Shown: positions 19,178-28,242, numbered from the stretch's first letter. The stretch: DNA of 64,000 bases from CAVZRC01 sp963777695 (GCA_963777695.1 CAVZRC010000003.1:3720001-3784000), one strand, 5' to 3'. Numbers and translations: made by a program. The notes: generated from the sequence alone by a model not told the origin.

Positions 19178-19201
19178 AGGCTGGAAAGCCTGACCTACTT
19201 G
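19178..19201. repeat. Right target duplication and second half of interrupted palindrome
   Basis: AGGCT (19178-19182) is the second copy of the target duplication, followed by GGAAAGCCTGACCTACTTG, the remainder of the palindromic repeat that begins at 17832 on the far side of the element. Confidence 0.75.
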
Positions 19202-19208
19202 ATGTTGC

Positions 19209-20243
19209 TCAGCTCATCTGGGTCGAGAACCCATGCTGCTTGCGATGCACAGGGCCGTCGAACATCTTGGACGACTTGAAGAGCTCGAACCGGCCGTCGC
19301 CGGCCATGGCCAGGGTCTTGCCTTCGATGGCCGCACGCTCTTCGAGGGTCATCGGCCGGAACTCGCGGACGATCTTGAGGTTCTGGTCGAGTACCTTCTC
19401 CGAGTCGATCCCCGAGACGAGCGTCGAGATGGGTAATGACAGGACGTAGCGGAGCGCGTCCTCGACGGCGATCCCCGCCTGGTTCACGATCACGCCCGTC
19501 CCTCCCAGGCTCTTCATCGCCAGCACGCCGATGTTGCGCTGGAGCAGGACCGGGAGTACCTGCTTCTGGAAGCTCCGGTAGTGGACGTCCATCACGTTGA
19601 GCGGCATCTGGACGGTCGCCCAGTCGAACGGCATGCTCAGCATCTTCAGATGGATGACCGGATCCTTATGCCCGGTGAAGCCCAGGTAACGGACCTTCCC
19701 CTCCTTCAACGCTTTGAGGCCGGTCTGGAGGGCGCCGTCGGCGGCGAAGATCCAATCGGGGTCGTTGTCGTAGACGATCTCGTGGAATTGCCAGAGGTCG
19801 ATGCGATCTGTCTTGAGCCGTCGGAGGCTGTCTTCCAGGTTGGATTGCGCCTCCTTGGCGGTCCGGCCGCAGGCCTTCGTCATGAGGAAGACCTTGTCGC
19901 GTCGGCCTCCCTGCGCGAGGGCCTTGCCCATCCAGTCCTCGGCGCCGCCCATGTGGTAGTCCCAGGCGTTATCCATGAAGGTGATCCCCTCATCGACGGC
20001 CCGCTGGATCAGCCGGAGGCTCTGGGCCTCGGAGAGTTTCGGGGGGTTGGTGCTGGAGTGGCCGCCCAGGCAGAGGAGGCTGACCATCTCGCCGGTCTTA
20101 CCCAGCGGTCGCAAGGGGATCCCTCCGGCATTCACCCGCTGCTGGGCCTGCTGGGCCTCGGCCGTCCCGACGATCGAGGAGGCGGCGAGGCCGGCGGCGG
20201 TGGTCGTGAGGAATTCACGACGACTGGAACTCGGACGAATCAT
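19209..20243 (-). CDS. Aldo/keto reductase with Tat signal
   Basis: A 344-residue aldo/keto reductase with a twin-arginine-type leader (SSRREFLTTTAAGLAASSIV), so exported folded with its cofactor. Catalytic tetrad segments are visible: FMDNAWDYHMG (Asp and Tyr), VFLMTKACGR (Lys) and DLWQFHEI (His). The C-terminal part has SGIDSEKVLDQNLKIVREF, typical of the planctomycete Tat-AKR group. It reduces carbonyls with NAD(P)H; the substrate is unknown. The ATG at 20243 has GAGGAGA 8 bases upstream and places the Tat motif near the N-terminus; the frame is open upstream to 20405 but that part is not signal-like. Divergent from larA. Confidence 0.88.
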   Translation of the reverse strand: MIRPSSSRREFLTTTAAGLAASSIVGTAEAQQAQQRVNAGGIPLRPLGKTGEMVSLLCLGGHSSTNPPKLSEAQSLRLIQRAVDEGITFMDNAWDYHMGGAEDWMGKALAQGGRRDKVFLMTKACGRTAKEAQSNLEDSLRRLKTDRIDLWQFHEIVYDNDPDWIFAADGALQTGLKALKEGKVRYLGFTGHKDPVIHLKMLSMPFDWATVQMPLNVMDVHYRSFQKQVLPVLLQRNIGVLAMKSLGGTGVIVNQAGIAVEDALRYVLSLPISTLVSGIDSEKVLDQNLKIVREFRPMTLEERAAIEGKTLAMAGDGRFELFKSSKMFDGPVHRKQHGFSTQMS

Positions 20244-20481
20244 CGGATGTTTCTCCTCGGTGATCGTGTCACAAACCGCGGTCCTTGCGGGAACGAATTC
20301 GATCCTCGGGACCCGGGATCCGGAAGCCGAGGACACCCTGGGACAATACCTCGCGAACATGGTACGCTCAAGGATGCGGGGCCGAATCCTCGACCTCACC
20401 TGCATTTGTTGCGCCAGCCCGGACCACTATCGCCACCGCGATGGTCCAACCAATCACGACCGGTAAGCCGCGAGGGAGTCC

Positions 20482-21756
20482 ATGAAACTGACGCTGGATT
20501 ATGGCCGGACCGGATTGACCGTCGAGCTGCCCTCGGATCGGGTCGTCGGCCCGCTGGCGATCCGCGATGTGCCCGCCTTGGAGGATCCCGAGCGCGACGT
20601 CGCCACGGCGCTCCAGCAGCCGATCGGCACCCCTGCCCTGCGACAGATCGCCCAGGGTCGCAAAGATGCCTGCATCCTGATCTGCGACATCACCCGACCG
20701 GTCCCCAACCGGACGATCCTCCGGCCGATGCTCAGGGTCCTGGAAGAGGCCGGGATCCCTCGCGAGCGGACCCTGATCCTGGTCGCCACCGGCCTGCACC
20801 GGCCGAGTACGCCCGCCGAGAAGGAAGAGATGCTCGGCGCCGAGATCATGGCCGGCTATCCGGTCGAGGATCATTACGGCACCCGGCTCGAGGAGCACAC
20901 GCTCGTCGGCACGACGTCCCGCGGCATCCCCGGCTGGATCGACACTCGATATGTCAGGGCCGACCTGAAGATCGCCACGGGATTGATCGAGCCACACCTG
21001 ATGGCCGGCTACTCGGGAGGCCGCAAGCTGATCTGCCCGGGGGTCGCCGCGCTCGAGACGGTCAAACGATGGCACGGTCCCGAGCTGCTGGAACACCCCA
21101 ACGCCGATTGCGGCATCCTCGACGGCAACCCGGTCCACGAGGAGAACACCGCGATCGCCCGGATGGCCGGCTGCGACTTCATCGTCAATGTCACGCTCGA
21201 TAGCCGTCGACAGGTCACATCAGTCGTGGCCGGCGACATGGAGCAAGCCTTCCTCGCCGGTGCCCGGTTCATGGACGGCATCTGTCGCGCGCGAGTCGCT
21301 CACGAGTTCGATATCGTGGTGACCAGCTCCGCGGGATATCCCCTGGATACGACGTTCTACCAGGCGGTGAAGGGTTTGACCGGTTGCCTGCCGATCGTCA
21401 AACAGGGTGGCACGATCATCCTGGCCGCCAGCCTGAGCGAGGGCCTCGGCAGTCCCGAATTCGTGTCCGCCCTGCGCGACCACGACACGCTCGACATCTT
21501 CATGGAGCGGATCCTCGGCAAGGATTACTTCGTGATGGACCAGTGGCAGGTCGAGGAGCTCGCGAAGGTCCGGCGCAAGGCACGCGTCAAGATCGTCTCG
21601 GACGGAGTGCCCGCCGACGTCCTCGCCTCCTGCTTCGTCGAGCCGGCATCGAGCGTGGAGTCGGCACTGGCCGATTCCCTGGCGGAGTACGGCCCATCGG
21701 CGCAGGTCGCGGTCATCCCCAAGGGGCCTTATGTCTTGCCGACCCTGGTGGCGTGA
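20482..21756 (+). CDS. LarA-family nickel-pincer racemase/epimerase (DUF2088)
   Basis: A 424-residue protein of the lactate racemase LarA family, which isomerises 2-hydroxy acids using a nickel-pincer nucleotide. Family signatures are CDITRPVPN (about residue 71), ATGLHRPST (about 105) with the cofactor-site His, and GLIEPHLMAGYSGGRKLICPG (about 171) holding His and the Lys that tethers the pincer; SSAGYPLDTTFYQAVKG lies in the C-terminal domain. The larB, larC and larE genes needed for cofactor synthesis are not in the window. LarA homologues use diverse 2-hydroxy acids, so lactate is not assured. Good ribosome-binding site GAGGGAG before ATG. Confidence 0.88.
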   Translation: MKLTLDYGRTGLTVELPSDRVVGPLAIRDVPALEDPERDVATALQQPIGTPALRQIAQGRKDACILICDITRPVPNRTILRPMLRVLEEAGIPRERTLILVATGLHRPSTPAEKEEMLGAEIMAGYPVEDHYGTRLEEHTLVGTTSRGIPGWIDTRYVRADLKIATGLIEPHLMAGYSGGRKLICPGVAALETVKRWHGPELLEHPNADCGILDGNPVHEENTAIARMAGCDFIVNVTLDSRRQVTSVVAGDMEQAFLAGARFMDGICRARVAHEFDIVVTSSAGYPLDTTFYQAVKGLTGCLPIVKQGGTIILAASLSEGLGSPEFVSALRDHDTLDIFMERILGKDYFVMDQWQVEELAKVRRKARVKIVSDGVPADVLASCFVEPASSVESALADSLAEYGPSAQVAVIPKGPYVLPTLVA

Positions 21757-21823
21757 GCTTCGAGAAATCCAACCAACCCGAATCATTCGCGAGCGGGAGC
21801 CGAGCTACCCCTGGAGTCGCTGA

Positions 21824-22453
21824 ATGGCCAGCCCATCGTCCCGCCGGACTGTCCGCCTCATCGACGCCCGCGACCCCGATCGAAGGCTCGTTGAGGCGGA
21901 TGTCTACCGTGACTACCCGTCCGCTATGCTGGAGGACGTCGAATCACAGTGGGCTCGAGCCCGCGATGAGGTGGCAAGCCAGGGATTAGCGAAGGGATTG
22001 GCCTCGGTTGAGCATTCACATTGGGATTGGCGAAACAAGATCCATAGTGTAGAAGCAGGACGCCATGCGCTGGTGGCCGTCGAATACGAGGGGGAACTTC
22101 AGGGGATCATGGCGTGACTTCAGTCCCCACAACGCTCCTGGCTTTCGGGCGAGCCCCTCGTTTATGTCGACTATCTCGAATCGGCACCGTGGAATCTCAG
22201 ACTTCCGATGGCTCCGCCTCGATTCGTGGGCATCGGAACCGTCCTGGTTGCAGAGGCCTTACACATCAGCTTGGATGCCGGATACGAAGGTCGAGTCGGG
22301 CTGCATTCGCTCCCCCAGGCTGAGGCTTTCTATCGATCTCGATGTCGCATGACAGAGTTAGGTCAAGATCGGCAGTATTTTGACCTTACCTATTTCGAGT
22401 TTACCGGTCAGCAAGCGATCGAGTGGCTGGTTGCTATCGGAGAATCCCAATGA
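21824..22453 (+). pseudogene. GNAT N-acetyltransferase gene with an in-frame TGA
   Basis: One open frame interrupted by TGA at 22115-22117. Upstream: 97 residues ending VAVEYEGELQGIMA. After the stop, in the same frame, the text resumes with LVYVDYLESAPWNLR and then PPRFVGIGTVLVAEALHIS, the acetyl-CoA loop region, followed by GYEGRVGLHSLPQAEAFY, the hallmark end of planctomycete GNAT proteins. The two halves therefore make one protein of about 209 residues. A CGA-to-TGA or TGG-to-TGA change would explain the interruption. The stop of the second half overlaps the next ATG (ATGA). Confidence 0.75.
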
Positions 22454-22707
22454 CCCATACCTCCTCCGAAGACCGCTTCCGTGCCGCCGCGGAAGCAGAG
22501 GATGGAATTCCCGTGTCCGCTGGTGTCCGACTCTCACATGTCCGGATGGCTGTTGAAGCAGGCCGCGTTTTCTACGTCGATCTGTCGAGCCTCCCGGAGG
22601 ACGAGCGACCCGTCGTGGTCGCCGAGATCAAGGATCTGGTCGATCGGGCAGTGGCTCGAGCATCCGCGAAAGCGACGGACACCGCGAGAGAATCCTCGCG
22701 GGTGTGA
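22450..22707 (+). CDS. Small hypothetical protein coupled to the GNAT gene
   Basis: An 85-residue acidic protein of unknown function (MTHTSSEDRFRAAAEAEDG at its start, DERPVVVAEIKDLVDRAVAR near the end). No domain is recognised. Its ATG overlaps the stop of the GNAT frame by four bases, which argues for coupled expression and thus for a functional link to the acetyltransferase. Helical content is likely; there is no signal peptide or membrane segment. Confidence 0.6.
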   Translation: MTHTSSEDRFRAAAEAEDGIPVSAGVRLSHVRMAVEAGRVFYVDLSSLPEDERPVVVAEIKDLVDRAVARASAKATDTARESSRV

Positions 22708-22731
22708 GGTGAAGAGGCGCCAGGCCTGACT

Positions 22732-23865
22732 ATGATATCCAAGCCATCCTATTGGATCCGGAAAGCGCCGTCTCGCGGAGACTTCGAAAAGATGCTGCGG
22801 CGGTTATCGTGGGTGGTATTACTGGCCCTCGTGCCGGCACTCACCGCCGCCGAGTTTCCCCAGCCGGTCTCGGCGGATTACAAGATCCGCGACCTCCGAT
22901 TCGAGTCGGGCGAGTCGCTGCCCGAACTCCGCATCCATTTCCGCACCGTGGGAACTCCGAAGCGCGGCGAGGGCGGGAAGGTCACCAACGCCGTCCTCAT
23001 CCTGCACGGGACGACCGGCAGCGGGGCCAGCTTCCTCCGGCCCGAGTTCGCGGGCGAGCTCTTCGGCAAGGGACAACCCCTCGACACCTCCCGCTACTAC
23101 CTGATCCTGCCCGATGGTATCGGCCATGGCGGCTCGGGCAAGCCGAGCGATGGACTGCACGTCCGGTTCCCCCGATATGGCTACCGAGACATGATCGCGG
23201 CCCAGTACCGGCTGCTCACCGAGGGACTGAAGGTCAATCACCTGCGCCTGGTGATCGGGACGTCGATGGGTGGCATGCACACCTGGCTCTGGGGCGAGAT
23301 GCACCCGGAGTTCATGGACGCCCTCATGCCGCTGGCGTCGCTGCCCACGCAGATCTCGGGACGGAACCGCGCCTGGCGGCGGATCATCATCGATGCCATC
23401 CGCAACGACCCGGCCTGGGATCAAGGCAGCTATCGCAGCCCGCCTCCGAGCCTCAGGACGGCCGCCGAGATGCTCTTCTTCATGGCGAACAACCCGATCG
23501 AGCGACAGAAGGACGCACCCACCCGCGCGGATGCCGACCGAGTCCTCGACGACTACGTGACGCGTGCGATGCGGACGATGGACGCCAATGACGTGCTCTA
23601 TGCGGTCGAGAGCTCGACGGATTACGACCCCGGTCCGGGCCTCGAGCGGATCAAGGCGCCTCTCCTCGCCATCAACTTCGAGGACGACCTGATCAATCCG
23701 CCCGAACTGGGTATACTGGAGAAGGAGATCCGTCGCGTGCCGCGCGGCAAGGCGATCGTTGTCCCGCGCAGCAGCCAGACGCGGGGGCACGGCACGCACA
23801 CTCTGGCCGCCATCTGGAAGGAGCACCTCACGAGGCTCCTCGCCGAGTCGGCCCCGCGAGAATGA
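22732..23865 (+). CDS. Secreted alpha/beta hydrolase, homoserine O-acetyltransferase-like
   Basis: A 377-residue alpha/beta hydrolase with the MetX-like arrangement but an export signal. Hydrophobic residues MLRRLSWVVLLALVPALTAA (from an internal Met at 22792, a possible alternative start) form the signal. The fold is marked by LILHGTTGSG (oxyanion region), the nucleophile elbow GTSMGGMH, acid NFEDDLINP and catalytic His in GHGTHT. MetX enzymes transfer acetyl to homoserine in the cytosol; an exported relative is more likely an esterase or hydrolase. Upstream gene 25 bp away on the same strand, downstream DCC gene 13 bp away. Confidence 0.83.
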   Translation: MISKPSYWIRKAPSRGDFEKMLRRLSWVVLLALVPALTAAEFPQPVSADYKIRDLRFESGESLPELRIHFRTVGTPKRGEGGKVTNAVLILHGTTGSGASFLRPEFAGELFGKGQPLDTSRYYLILPDGIGHGGSGKPSDGLHVRFPRYGYRDMIAAQYRLLTEGLKVNHLRLVIGTSMGGMHTWLWGEMHPEFMDALMPLASLPTQISGRNRAWRRIIIDAIRNDPAWDQGSYRSPPPSLRTAAEMLFFMANNPIERQKDAPTRADADRVLDDYVTRAMRTMDANDVLYAVESSTDYDPGPGLERIKAPLLAINFEDDLINPPELGILEKEIRRVPRGKAIVVPRSSQTRGHGTHTLAAIWKEHLTRLLAESAPRE

Positions 23866-23878
23866 GGGACGGTCAGCG

Positions 23879-24316
23879 ATGCAAGAAGTCCTGGAGCGCA
23901 ATGCCCTGTCAGCGGCCGGACTCGCGAAGCCCGTCATCTTCTTCGATGACGTGTGCGTCATGTGCAACGGCTTCGTCAATTTCATGTTACGCGTCGATCG
24001 ACGACAACAGTTCCTGTTCGCCCCACTCCGCGGAGAGACCGCAAGCAAGCTCCTCCCGCCACTCTCCGATGACCCGACGACGTGGTCGATGGTCTATGTC
24101 GATGAGTCGGGGATCCACGACCAGTCGGACGCCTCTCTCGAAGTCTACCGACGCCTCGGCGGAGCCTGGTGGTTGTTGAGCCTCGCCCGATTCGTCCCGC
24201 GAGCGATCCGGAATCCGGTCTACCGAGTGCTCGCAAGGAATCGCTATCGATGGTTCGGCAAGCGCGAGACCTGTCGCCTCCCTTCGCCCGAAGAGCGAGC
24301 ACGCTTCCTCGACTGA
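23879..24316 (+). CDS. DCC family thiol-disulfide oxidoreductase-like protein (DUF393)
   Basis: A 145-residue protein of the DCC/DUF393 family. The signature FFDDVCVMCNGFVNFMLRVD near residues 20-39 has the Asp and the Cys-x-x-Cys pair that names the family. Later SMVYVDESGIHDQSDASLEV and FVPRAIRNPVYRVLARNRYRWFG are standard family segments. The role is thought to be redox related but is not established. The ATG at 23879 begins 13 bp after the hydrolase stop; a much longer frame starts upstream inside that gene but is not family-like. Confidence 0.87.
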   Translation: MQEVLERNALSAAGLAKPVIFFDDVCVMCNGFVNFMLRVDRRQQFLFAPLRGETASKLLPPLSDDPTTWSMVYVDESGIHDQSDASLEVYRRLGGAWWLLSLARFVPRAIRNPVYRVLARNRYRWFGKRETCRLPSPEERARFLD

Positions 24317-24375
24317 CTCGATCGACCGGCGAGGCGCGATCCTCGTGCCGGGATGGTGTGTCATCTCGAGGGGTG

Positions 24376-24407
24376 GATGTCGCGACTTGCGGATGTCGCG
24401 ACTTGCG
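24376..24407. repeat. Short tandem duplication
   Basis: GATGTCGCGACTTGCG occurs twice in direct succession (24376-24391, 24392-24407) between the DCC gene and lysS. It may lie in the lysS promoter region and is probably a simple slippage duplication. Confidence 0.6.
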
Positions 24408-24486
24408 ATTGACCCGGGTAGCCGAGTCATTACAATTCGGCCGGAACTAGCCCGAATTTATGCGTCGTGAAGCAGTAAGGGGAACG

Positions 24487-25965
24487 ATGGCGGACGAGTC
24501 GCACGAGAGCCTGGAAGAGGTACGCCTGGAGAAGCTCCGCCGGATCGCGGGGCTCGGCCTCGATCCATGGGGACATCGGTTCGATGGCCACCAGGCGATC
24601 GGCGACATCCGCGCGTCGGCACCGCCGAACGAGCCCGGCAACGACCAGCCCGGCCCGATGGTCCGCGTCGCCGGCCGGATCATGCTCCGTCGCGGGCAAG
24701 GCAAGGTCATCTTCCTCGAGCTGCGCGACTGGTCCGGGCGGATCCAGATCTTCATCGGCCAGAAGCAGGTCGGTGAGCTGGGCTGGAAGCTCACCGAGTT
24801 GCTGGACCTCGCAGACCTGATCGGCGTCGACGGCCGGCTGGGCTACACCAAGACCGGCGAGCTGACCGTCTTCGCCGAGACGCTCACCTTCCTGTCCAAG
24901 AGCCTCCTTCCGCCTCCCGAGAAGTGGCACGGGCTGACCGACCTGGAACAGCGCTACCGCCAGCGTTACGTCGACCTGTTCAGCAACCCCGAATCGCTGG
25001 CCGTCTTCCTCGGCCGGTCGAAGGTGATCGCCTCGTTCCGGAAGACTATGGCGGAAAAGGGCTTCGTCGAGGTCGAGACGCCCACGATGCAGTCGATCGC
25101 CGGTGGCGCCGCGGCGCGGCCGTTCGTCACCCATCACAATGCGCTCGACATCGACCTGTTCCTGCGGATCGCGCCCGAGCTCTACCTGAAGCGGCTGCTG
25201 GTCGGCGGCATGGAACGGGTCTTCGAGATCGGGCGGGTCTATCGCAACGAGGGGCTCAGCACGCGCCATAATCCCGAATTCACCATGTTCGAGGCGTATC
25301 AGGCCTATGGCGATTACCACGCCATGATGGACCTGACCGAGGCGCTGATCTGCGGCGCGATCGAGACGCTGGGCGGCGGCCACGAGCGTCCTTGGGGCGA
25401 GACGACCGTCGATTTCACGCCCCCCTGGCCGCGGCGGACCTACGCCGAACTGCTGGCCGAGCACGCCGGGATCGATCCGGGCGATCCCGCGGCGGTCAAG
25501 GCCCGCGCCGAGGCGGCCGGGGTGTCGACCGCCGGGAAGGACCCGGACGTGATCATCAGCGAACTGTTCGAAGCGGTCGTCGAGGATCGACTCACCGGCC
25601 CGGTCTTCGTGATTGACTACCCCGCCGCAATCTGTCCGCTGACCAAGCGCAAGGCGTCGAATCCCGCCGTCGCCGAACGGTTCGAGCTCTACATCCAGGG
25701 CGTCGAGCTGGCCAACGCCTACACCGAGCTCACGGACCCGCTCCTCCAGGAAGAGCTGTTCCGGAGCCAGCTCGCGGGCCTGCCGGCGGAAGAGTCGATG
25801 GCCAAGATGGATGACGACTTCGTCCGGGCCCTCAAGCACGCCATGCCGCCGGCCGGAGGGCTGGGCATCGGCATCGACCGGCTCTGCATGGTCCTGCTGA
25901 ACCGGACTAGCATCCGTGACGTGATCCTCTTCCCATTGATGCGCCCCGAGGGGCAGAAATCGTAG
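24487..25965 (+). CDS. lysS: Lysyl-tRNA synthetase, class II
   Basis: A 492-residue class II synthetase charging tRNA-Lys. The N-terminal OB-fold anticodon domain includes RVAGRIMLRRGQGKVIFLEL. The catalytic domain has motif 1 around VEVETPTMQSIAGGAAARPF, motif 2 RVYRNEGLSTRHNPEFTMF and motif 3 GLGIGIDRLCMVLLN. Length is normal for LysS. The ATG at 24487 is chosen for the AAGGGGA about 5-10 bases upstream; an in-frame ATG at 24460 has none. The stop codon lies inside the arm of a perfect inverted repeat (25962-26022). Confidence 0.96.
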   Translation: MADESHESLEEVRLEKLRRIAGLGLDPWGHRFDGHQAIGDIRASAPPNEPGNDQPGPMVRVAGRIMLRRGQGKVIFLELRDWSGRIQIFIGQKQVGELGWKLTELLDLADLIGVDGRLGYTKTGELTVFAETLTFLSKSLLPPPEKWHGLTDLEQRYRQRYVDLFSNPESLAVFLGRSKVIASFRKTMAEKGFVEVETPTMQSIAGGAAARPFVTHHNALDIDLFLRIAPELYLKRLLVGGMERVFEIGRVYRNEGLSTRHNPEFTMFEAYQAYGDYHAMMDLTEALICGAIETLGGGHERPWGETTVDFTPPWPRRTYAELLAEHAGIDPGDPAAVKARAEAAGVSTAGKDPDVIISELFEAVVEDRLTGPVFVIDYPAAICPLTKRKASNPAVAERFELYIQGVELANAYTELTDPLLQEELFRSQLAGLPAEESMAKMDDDFVRALKHAMPPAGGLGIGIDRLCMVLLNRTSIRDVILFPLMRPEGQKS

Positions 25966-26022
25966 GGTGCTCTCCGAGCACCGGTACAGTCGGGTCGAAC
26001 CGGTGCTCGGAGAGCACCCTAC
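25962..26022. repeat. Perfect 23-bp inverted repeat between lysS and lolC
   Basis: The arms are 25962-25984 (beginning GTAGGGTGCTCTCCGAGCAC) and 26000-26022 (ending GAGAGCACCCTAC) and are fully complementary around a 15-base loop. The lysS TAG (25963-25965) is inside the left arm. It starts with GTAGG like the palindromes near purF, so it may be another class of intergenic palindrome, or a strong terminator/attenuator before lolC. No T-tract follows. Confidence 0.8.
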
Positions 26023-26040
26023 ACGGAAGGAGCCGTCGAC

Positions 26041-27462
26041 GTGTTCAAATACGTGCTCTGCTGGCGATATCTCAAGACGCGATACATTGCGCTGGCCAGC
26101 ATCGTCAGCGTGATGCTCGGCGTGGCGACCATGATCGTGGTCAATTCCGTGATGGCTGGCTTCGCCGAGAAGATGCGCGACCGGCTCCACGGGGTCAACG
26201 CCGACGTCCTGGTCGAGTCGTACACGCTCAACGGATTCGACAACTGGCAGGAGGTCATGGCGCGGATCAAGGACGTCGCCGGCGTCGAGGTCGAGGCCAT
26301 GGCCCCGACCATGGAGTGCCCTGGAATCCTCAACTTCCGCTTCGGCGGCGAGACCTGGACCCGACCGGTGCAGATCATCGGCGTCCACCCGAAGGATCGA
26401 GCCAAGACCGGCGATTTCGGCGAGTTCCTCGTTGACCGCGAGGGGAAGCCGATCCCGCCCTCCTTCGATGTCCCGGAGAAGTACAAGCGGCGCACCCCGG
26501 CCGGCGAGCTGCTGGAGGAGGTCAAGGACGAGCCCAAGGACGAGTTCACCGATATCTTCGAGGCTGAGCTCAAGAAGCAGATGGCCCAGCAGGCGCCCGA
26601 TTCCGGCACGATCATCGGCTACGCCTTGGCGACCCACCATCAGAAGGGACGCGACGACCAGTTCCTCGTCCCCCCCGGCACGAAGATCGGCCTGCTCTTC
26701 CCCCGGTTCGGCGAGACGCGGTCCGAGGCGGGCTTCGATACGTATACCACCGTCGGCTATTTCAAGAGTGGGATGAGCGAGTACGACTCGACCCATGTCT
26801 ATGTGCCGCTCGAGGCCTTGCAGAAGAGCCGGCTCCTGTTCGATCACTCGCGGGGCATCGGTAACGTCAACCAGATCCAGATCAAGGTCAAGCCGGGCGT
26901 GGACATCGACCAGATGTCGGAAGACCTCCAGCTCGCCATGGACAAGATGCGGCCGATGTTCTACCGCGTCTGGACCTGGGAGCAGAAGCAAGGGCCGTTG
27001 CTCGGGGCCGTCGCCATCGAGCAGAGCATCCTCAACATCCTGCTGTTCTTCATCATCGCCGTGGCCGGCTTCGGGATCCTGGCGATCTTCTCGATGATCG
27101 TCGTGGAAAAGACGCGCGACATCGGGATCATGAAGGCGCTCGGGGCTTCGACCTCCGGTATTCGGAGCATCTTCCTCGGCTACGGATTGCTCCTGGGGGC
27201 CGTCGGCAGCGGGGTCGGGATGGCCGGCGGGCTGCTGTTCGTCCGCTATATCAACGAGATCGAAGGGCTCCTGAGTCGGATGACCGGCCACAAGGTGTTC
27301 GACGACTCGATCTACTACTTCGACAGGATCCCGACCATCGTCGAGCCGTTCACCGTCGGCTGGATCGTGGCCGGTGCCCTGCTTATCGCCGTCGGGGCCA
27401 GCATCTGGCCGGCCGAGCGGGCCGCCCGGCTCCATCCGGTCAAGGCGTTGCGATTCGAATGA
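26041..27462 (+). CDS. Lipoprotein-releasing type ABC transporter permease (LolC/E, FtsX-like)
   Basis: A 473-residue inner-membrane permease. One membrane helix near the N-terminus (ALASIVSVMLGVATMIVVNS), a large periplasmic domain (about 35-325), then three membrane helices in the FtsX/MacB domain, including ILNILLFFIIAVAGFGILAI, KTRDIGIMKALGAS as the coupling segment, and IVAGALLIAVGASIWPAERA. With the ATPase 63 bp downstream it forms a LolCDE-type complex that extracts lipoproteins, or more broadly a mechanotransmission transporter. The start is GTG at 26041 with GGAAGGAG about 10 bases upstream. Some LolC-type systems use a single permease gene, as here. Confidence 0.9.
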   Translation: MFKYVLCWRYLKTRYIALASIVSVMLGVATMIVVNSVMAGFAEKMRDRLHGVNADVLVESYTLNGFDNWQEVMARIKDVAGVEVEAMAPTMECPGILNFRFGGETWTRPVQIIGVHPKDRAKTGDFGEFLVDREGKPIPPSFDVPEKYKRRTPAGELLEEVKDEPKDEFTDIFEAELKKQMAQQAPDSGTIIGYALATHHQKGRDDQFLVPPGTKIGLLFPRFGETRSEAGFDTYTTVGYFKSGMSEYDSTHVYVPLEALQKSRLLFDHSRGIGNVNQIQIKVKPGVDIDQMSEDLQLAMDKMRPMFYRVWTWEQKQGPLLGAVAIEQSILNILLFFIIAVAGFGILAIFSMIVVEKTRDIGIMKALGASTSGIRSIFLGYGLLLGAVGSGVGMAGGLLFVRYINEIEGLLSRMTGHKVFDDSIYYFDRIPTIVEPFTVGWIVAGALLIAVGASIWPAERAARLHPVKALRFE

Positions 27463-27525
27463 AGTAGGATTCCCTCGCGTGTCGGATCGAGTCCTCAGTA
27501 TCCACGGAAGGTGAAGGTGAAGACG

Positions 27526-28242
27526 ATGATGACGACCGGCCACCTCTCCGCAACCGGCCTGGTGAAGAGCTACTGGAAGGGTCGCAACGAGGTCCCGGTG
27601 CTGCGCGGGGTCGATATCGAGGTCGAGCACGGCGAGATGCTCGCGATCGTCGGCGCCAGCGGTTCGGGCAAGAGCACGCTGCTGCACCTCCTCGGGCTGC
27701 TCGATGGCCCCGATGCCGGCGAGGTCCGGCTCGAGGGGGAGCGGATCGACGATCGTCCCGACCGGCATCGCGATGCCCTGCGGAATCGCACGTTCGGCTT
27801 CATCTTCCAGTTCTACCACCTGCTCCCGGAGCTCTCGGCGCTGGAGAACGTCCAGATGCCGCAGTGGATCGGCCGGGGCGTCTGGTCTTACTGGAAGGAG
27901 CGCCGGCAGATGCGTCGCCAGGCGGAGGAGCTACTGGAGCGCGTCGGGCTGGGGCACCGGCTCGACCACCTTCCGTCGGAGCTGTCCGGCGGCGAGATGC
28001 AGCGGGCGGCGATCGCGAGGGCGCTGGCCGCCCGGCCGGCGGTGCTCCTGGCCGACGAGCCGACCGGCAACCTCGACGCCGGCAGCGGCCACGGGGTCCT
28101 CGAACTGCTGCGAGACTTGAACCGAGAGCGCGGGCTCACTATGATCTTGGTGACGCATGATCCGCACATCGCCTCGCAGGCCGACCGGGTCGTTCGGCTC
28201 GCCGAAGGGCGGATCGAGGAATGGTTGACCGCCCTGGCATGA
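27526..28242 (+). CDS. Lipoprotein-releasing type ABC transporter ATP-binding protein (LolD)
   Basis: A 238-residue ATPase partner of the preceding permease. Walker A GASGSGKST, Q-loop FIFQFYHLLPELSALENV (typical of the LolD/MacB group), signature LSGGEMQRAAIARAL, Walker B VLLADEPTGNLD and H-loop VTHDPH are all intact. An insert QWIGRGVWSYWKERRQMRRQ lies between the Q-loop and signature. ATG at 27526 is chosen with AAGGTGA upstream; a GTG at 27511 is possible. Co-transcribed with the permease and probably acting at the inner membrane. Confidence 0.92.
   Translation: MMTTGHLSATGLVKSYWKGRNEVPVLRGVDIEVEHGEMLAIVGASGSGKSTLLHLLGLLDGPDAGEVRLEGERIDDRPDRHRDALRNRTFGFIFQFYHLLPELSALENVQMPQWIGRGVWSYWKERRQMRRQAEELLERVGLGHRLDHLPSELSGGEMQRAAIARALAARPAVLLADEPTGNLDAGSGHGVLELLRDLNRERGLTMILVTHDPHIASQADRVVRLAEGRIEEWLTALA

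Noticed and set aside
22115..22117. TGA as selenocysteine or reassigned codon
   Set aside because: No SECIS-like hairpin was evident after it, the GNAT family has no Sec/Cys there, and TGA is used as a normal stop by many genes here (e.g. purF, ilvE).
24430..27819. A 1,129-codon open frame on the minus strand opposite lysS, lolC and lolD
   Set aside because: It is a high-GC antisense frame; the plus strand encodes clearly recognised proteins, and the antisense product is compositionally biased with no domain.
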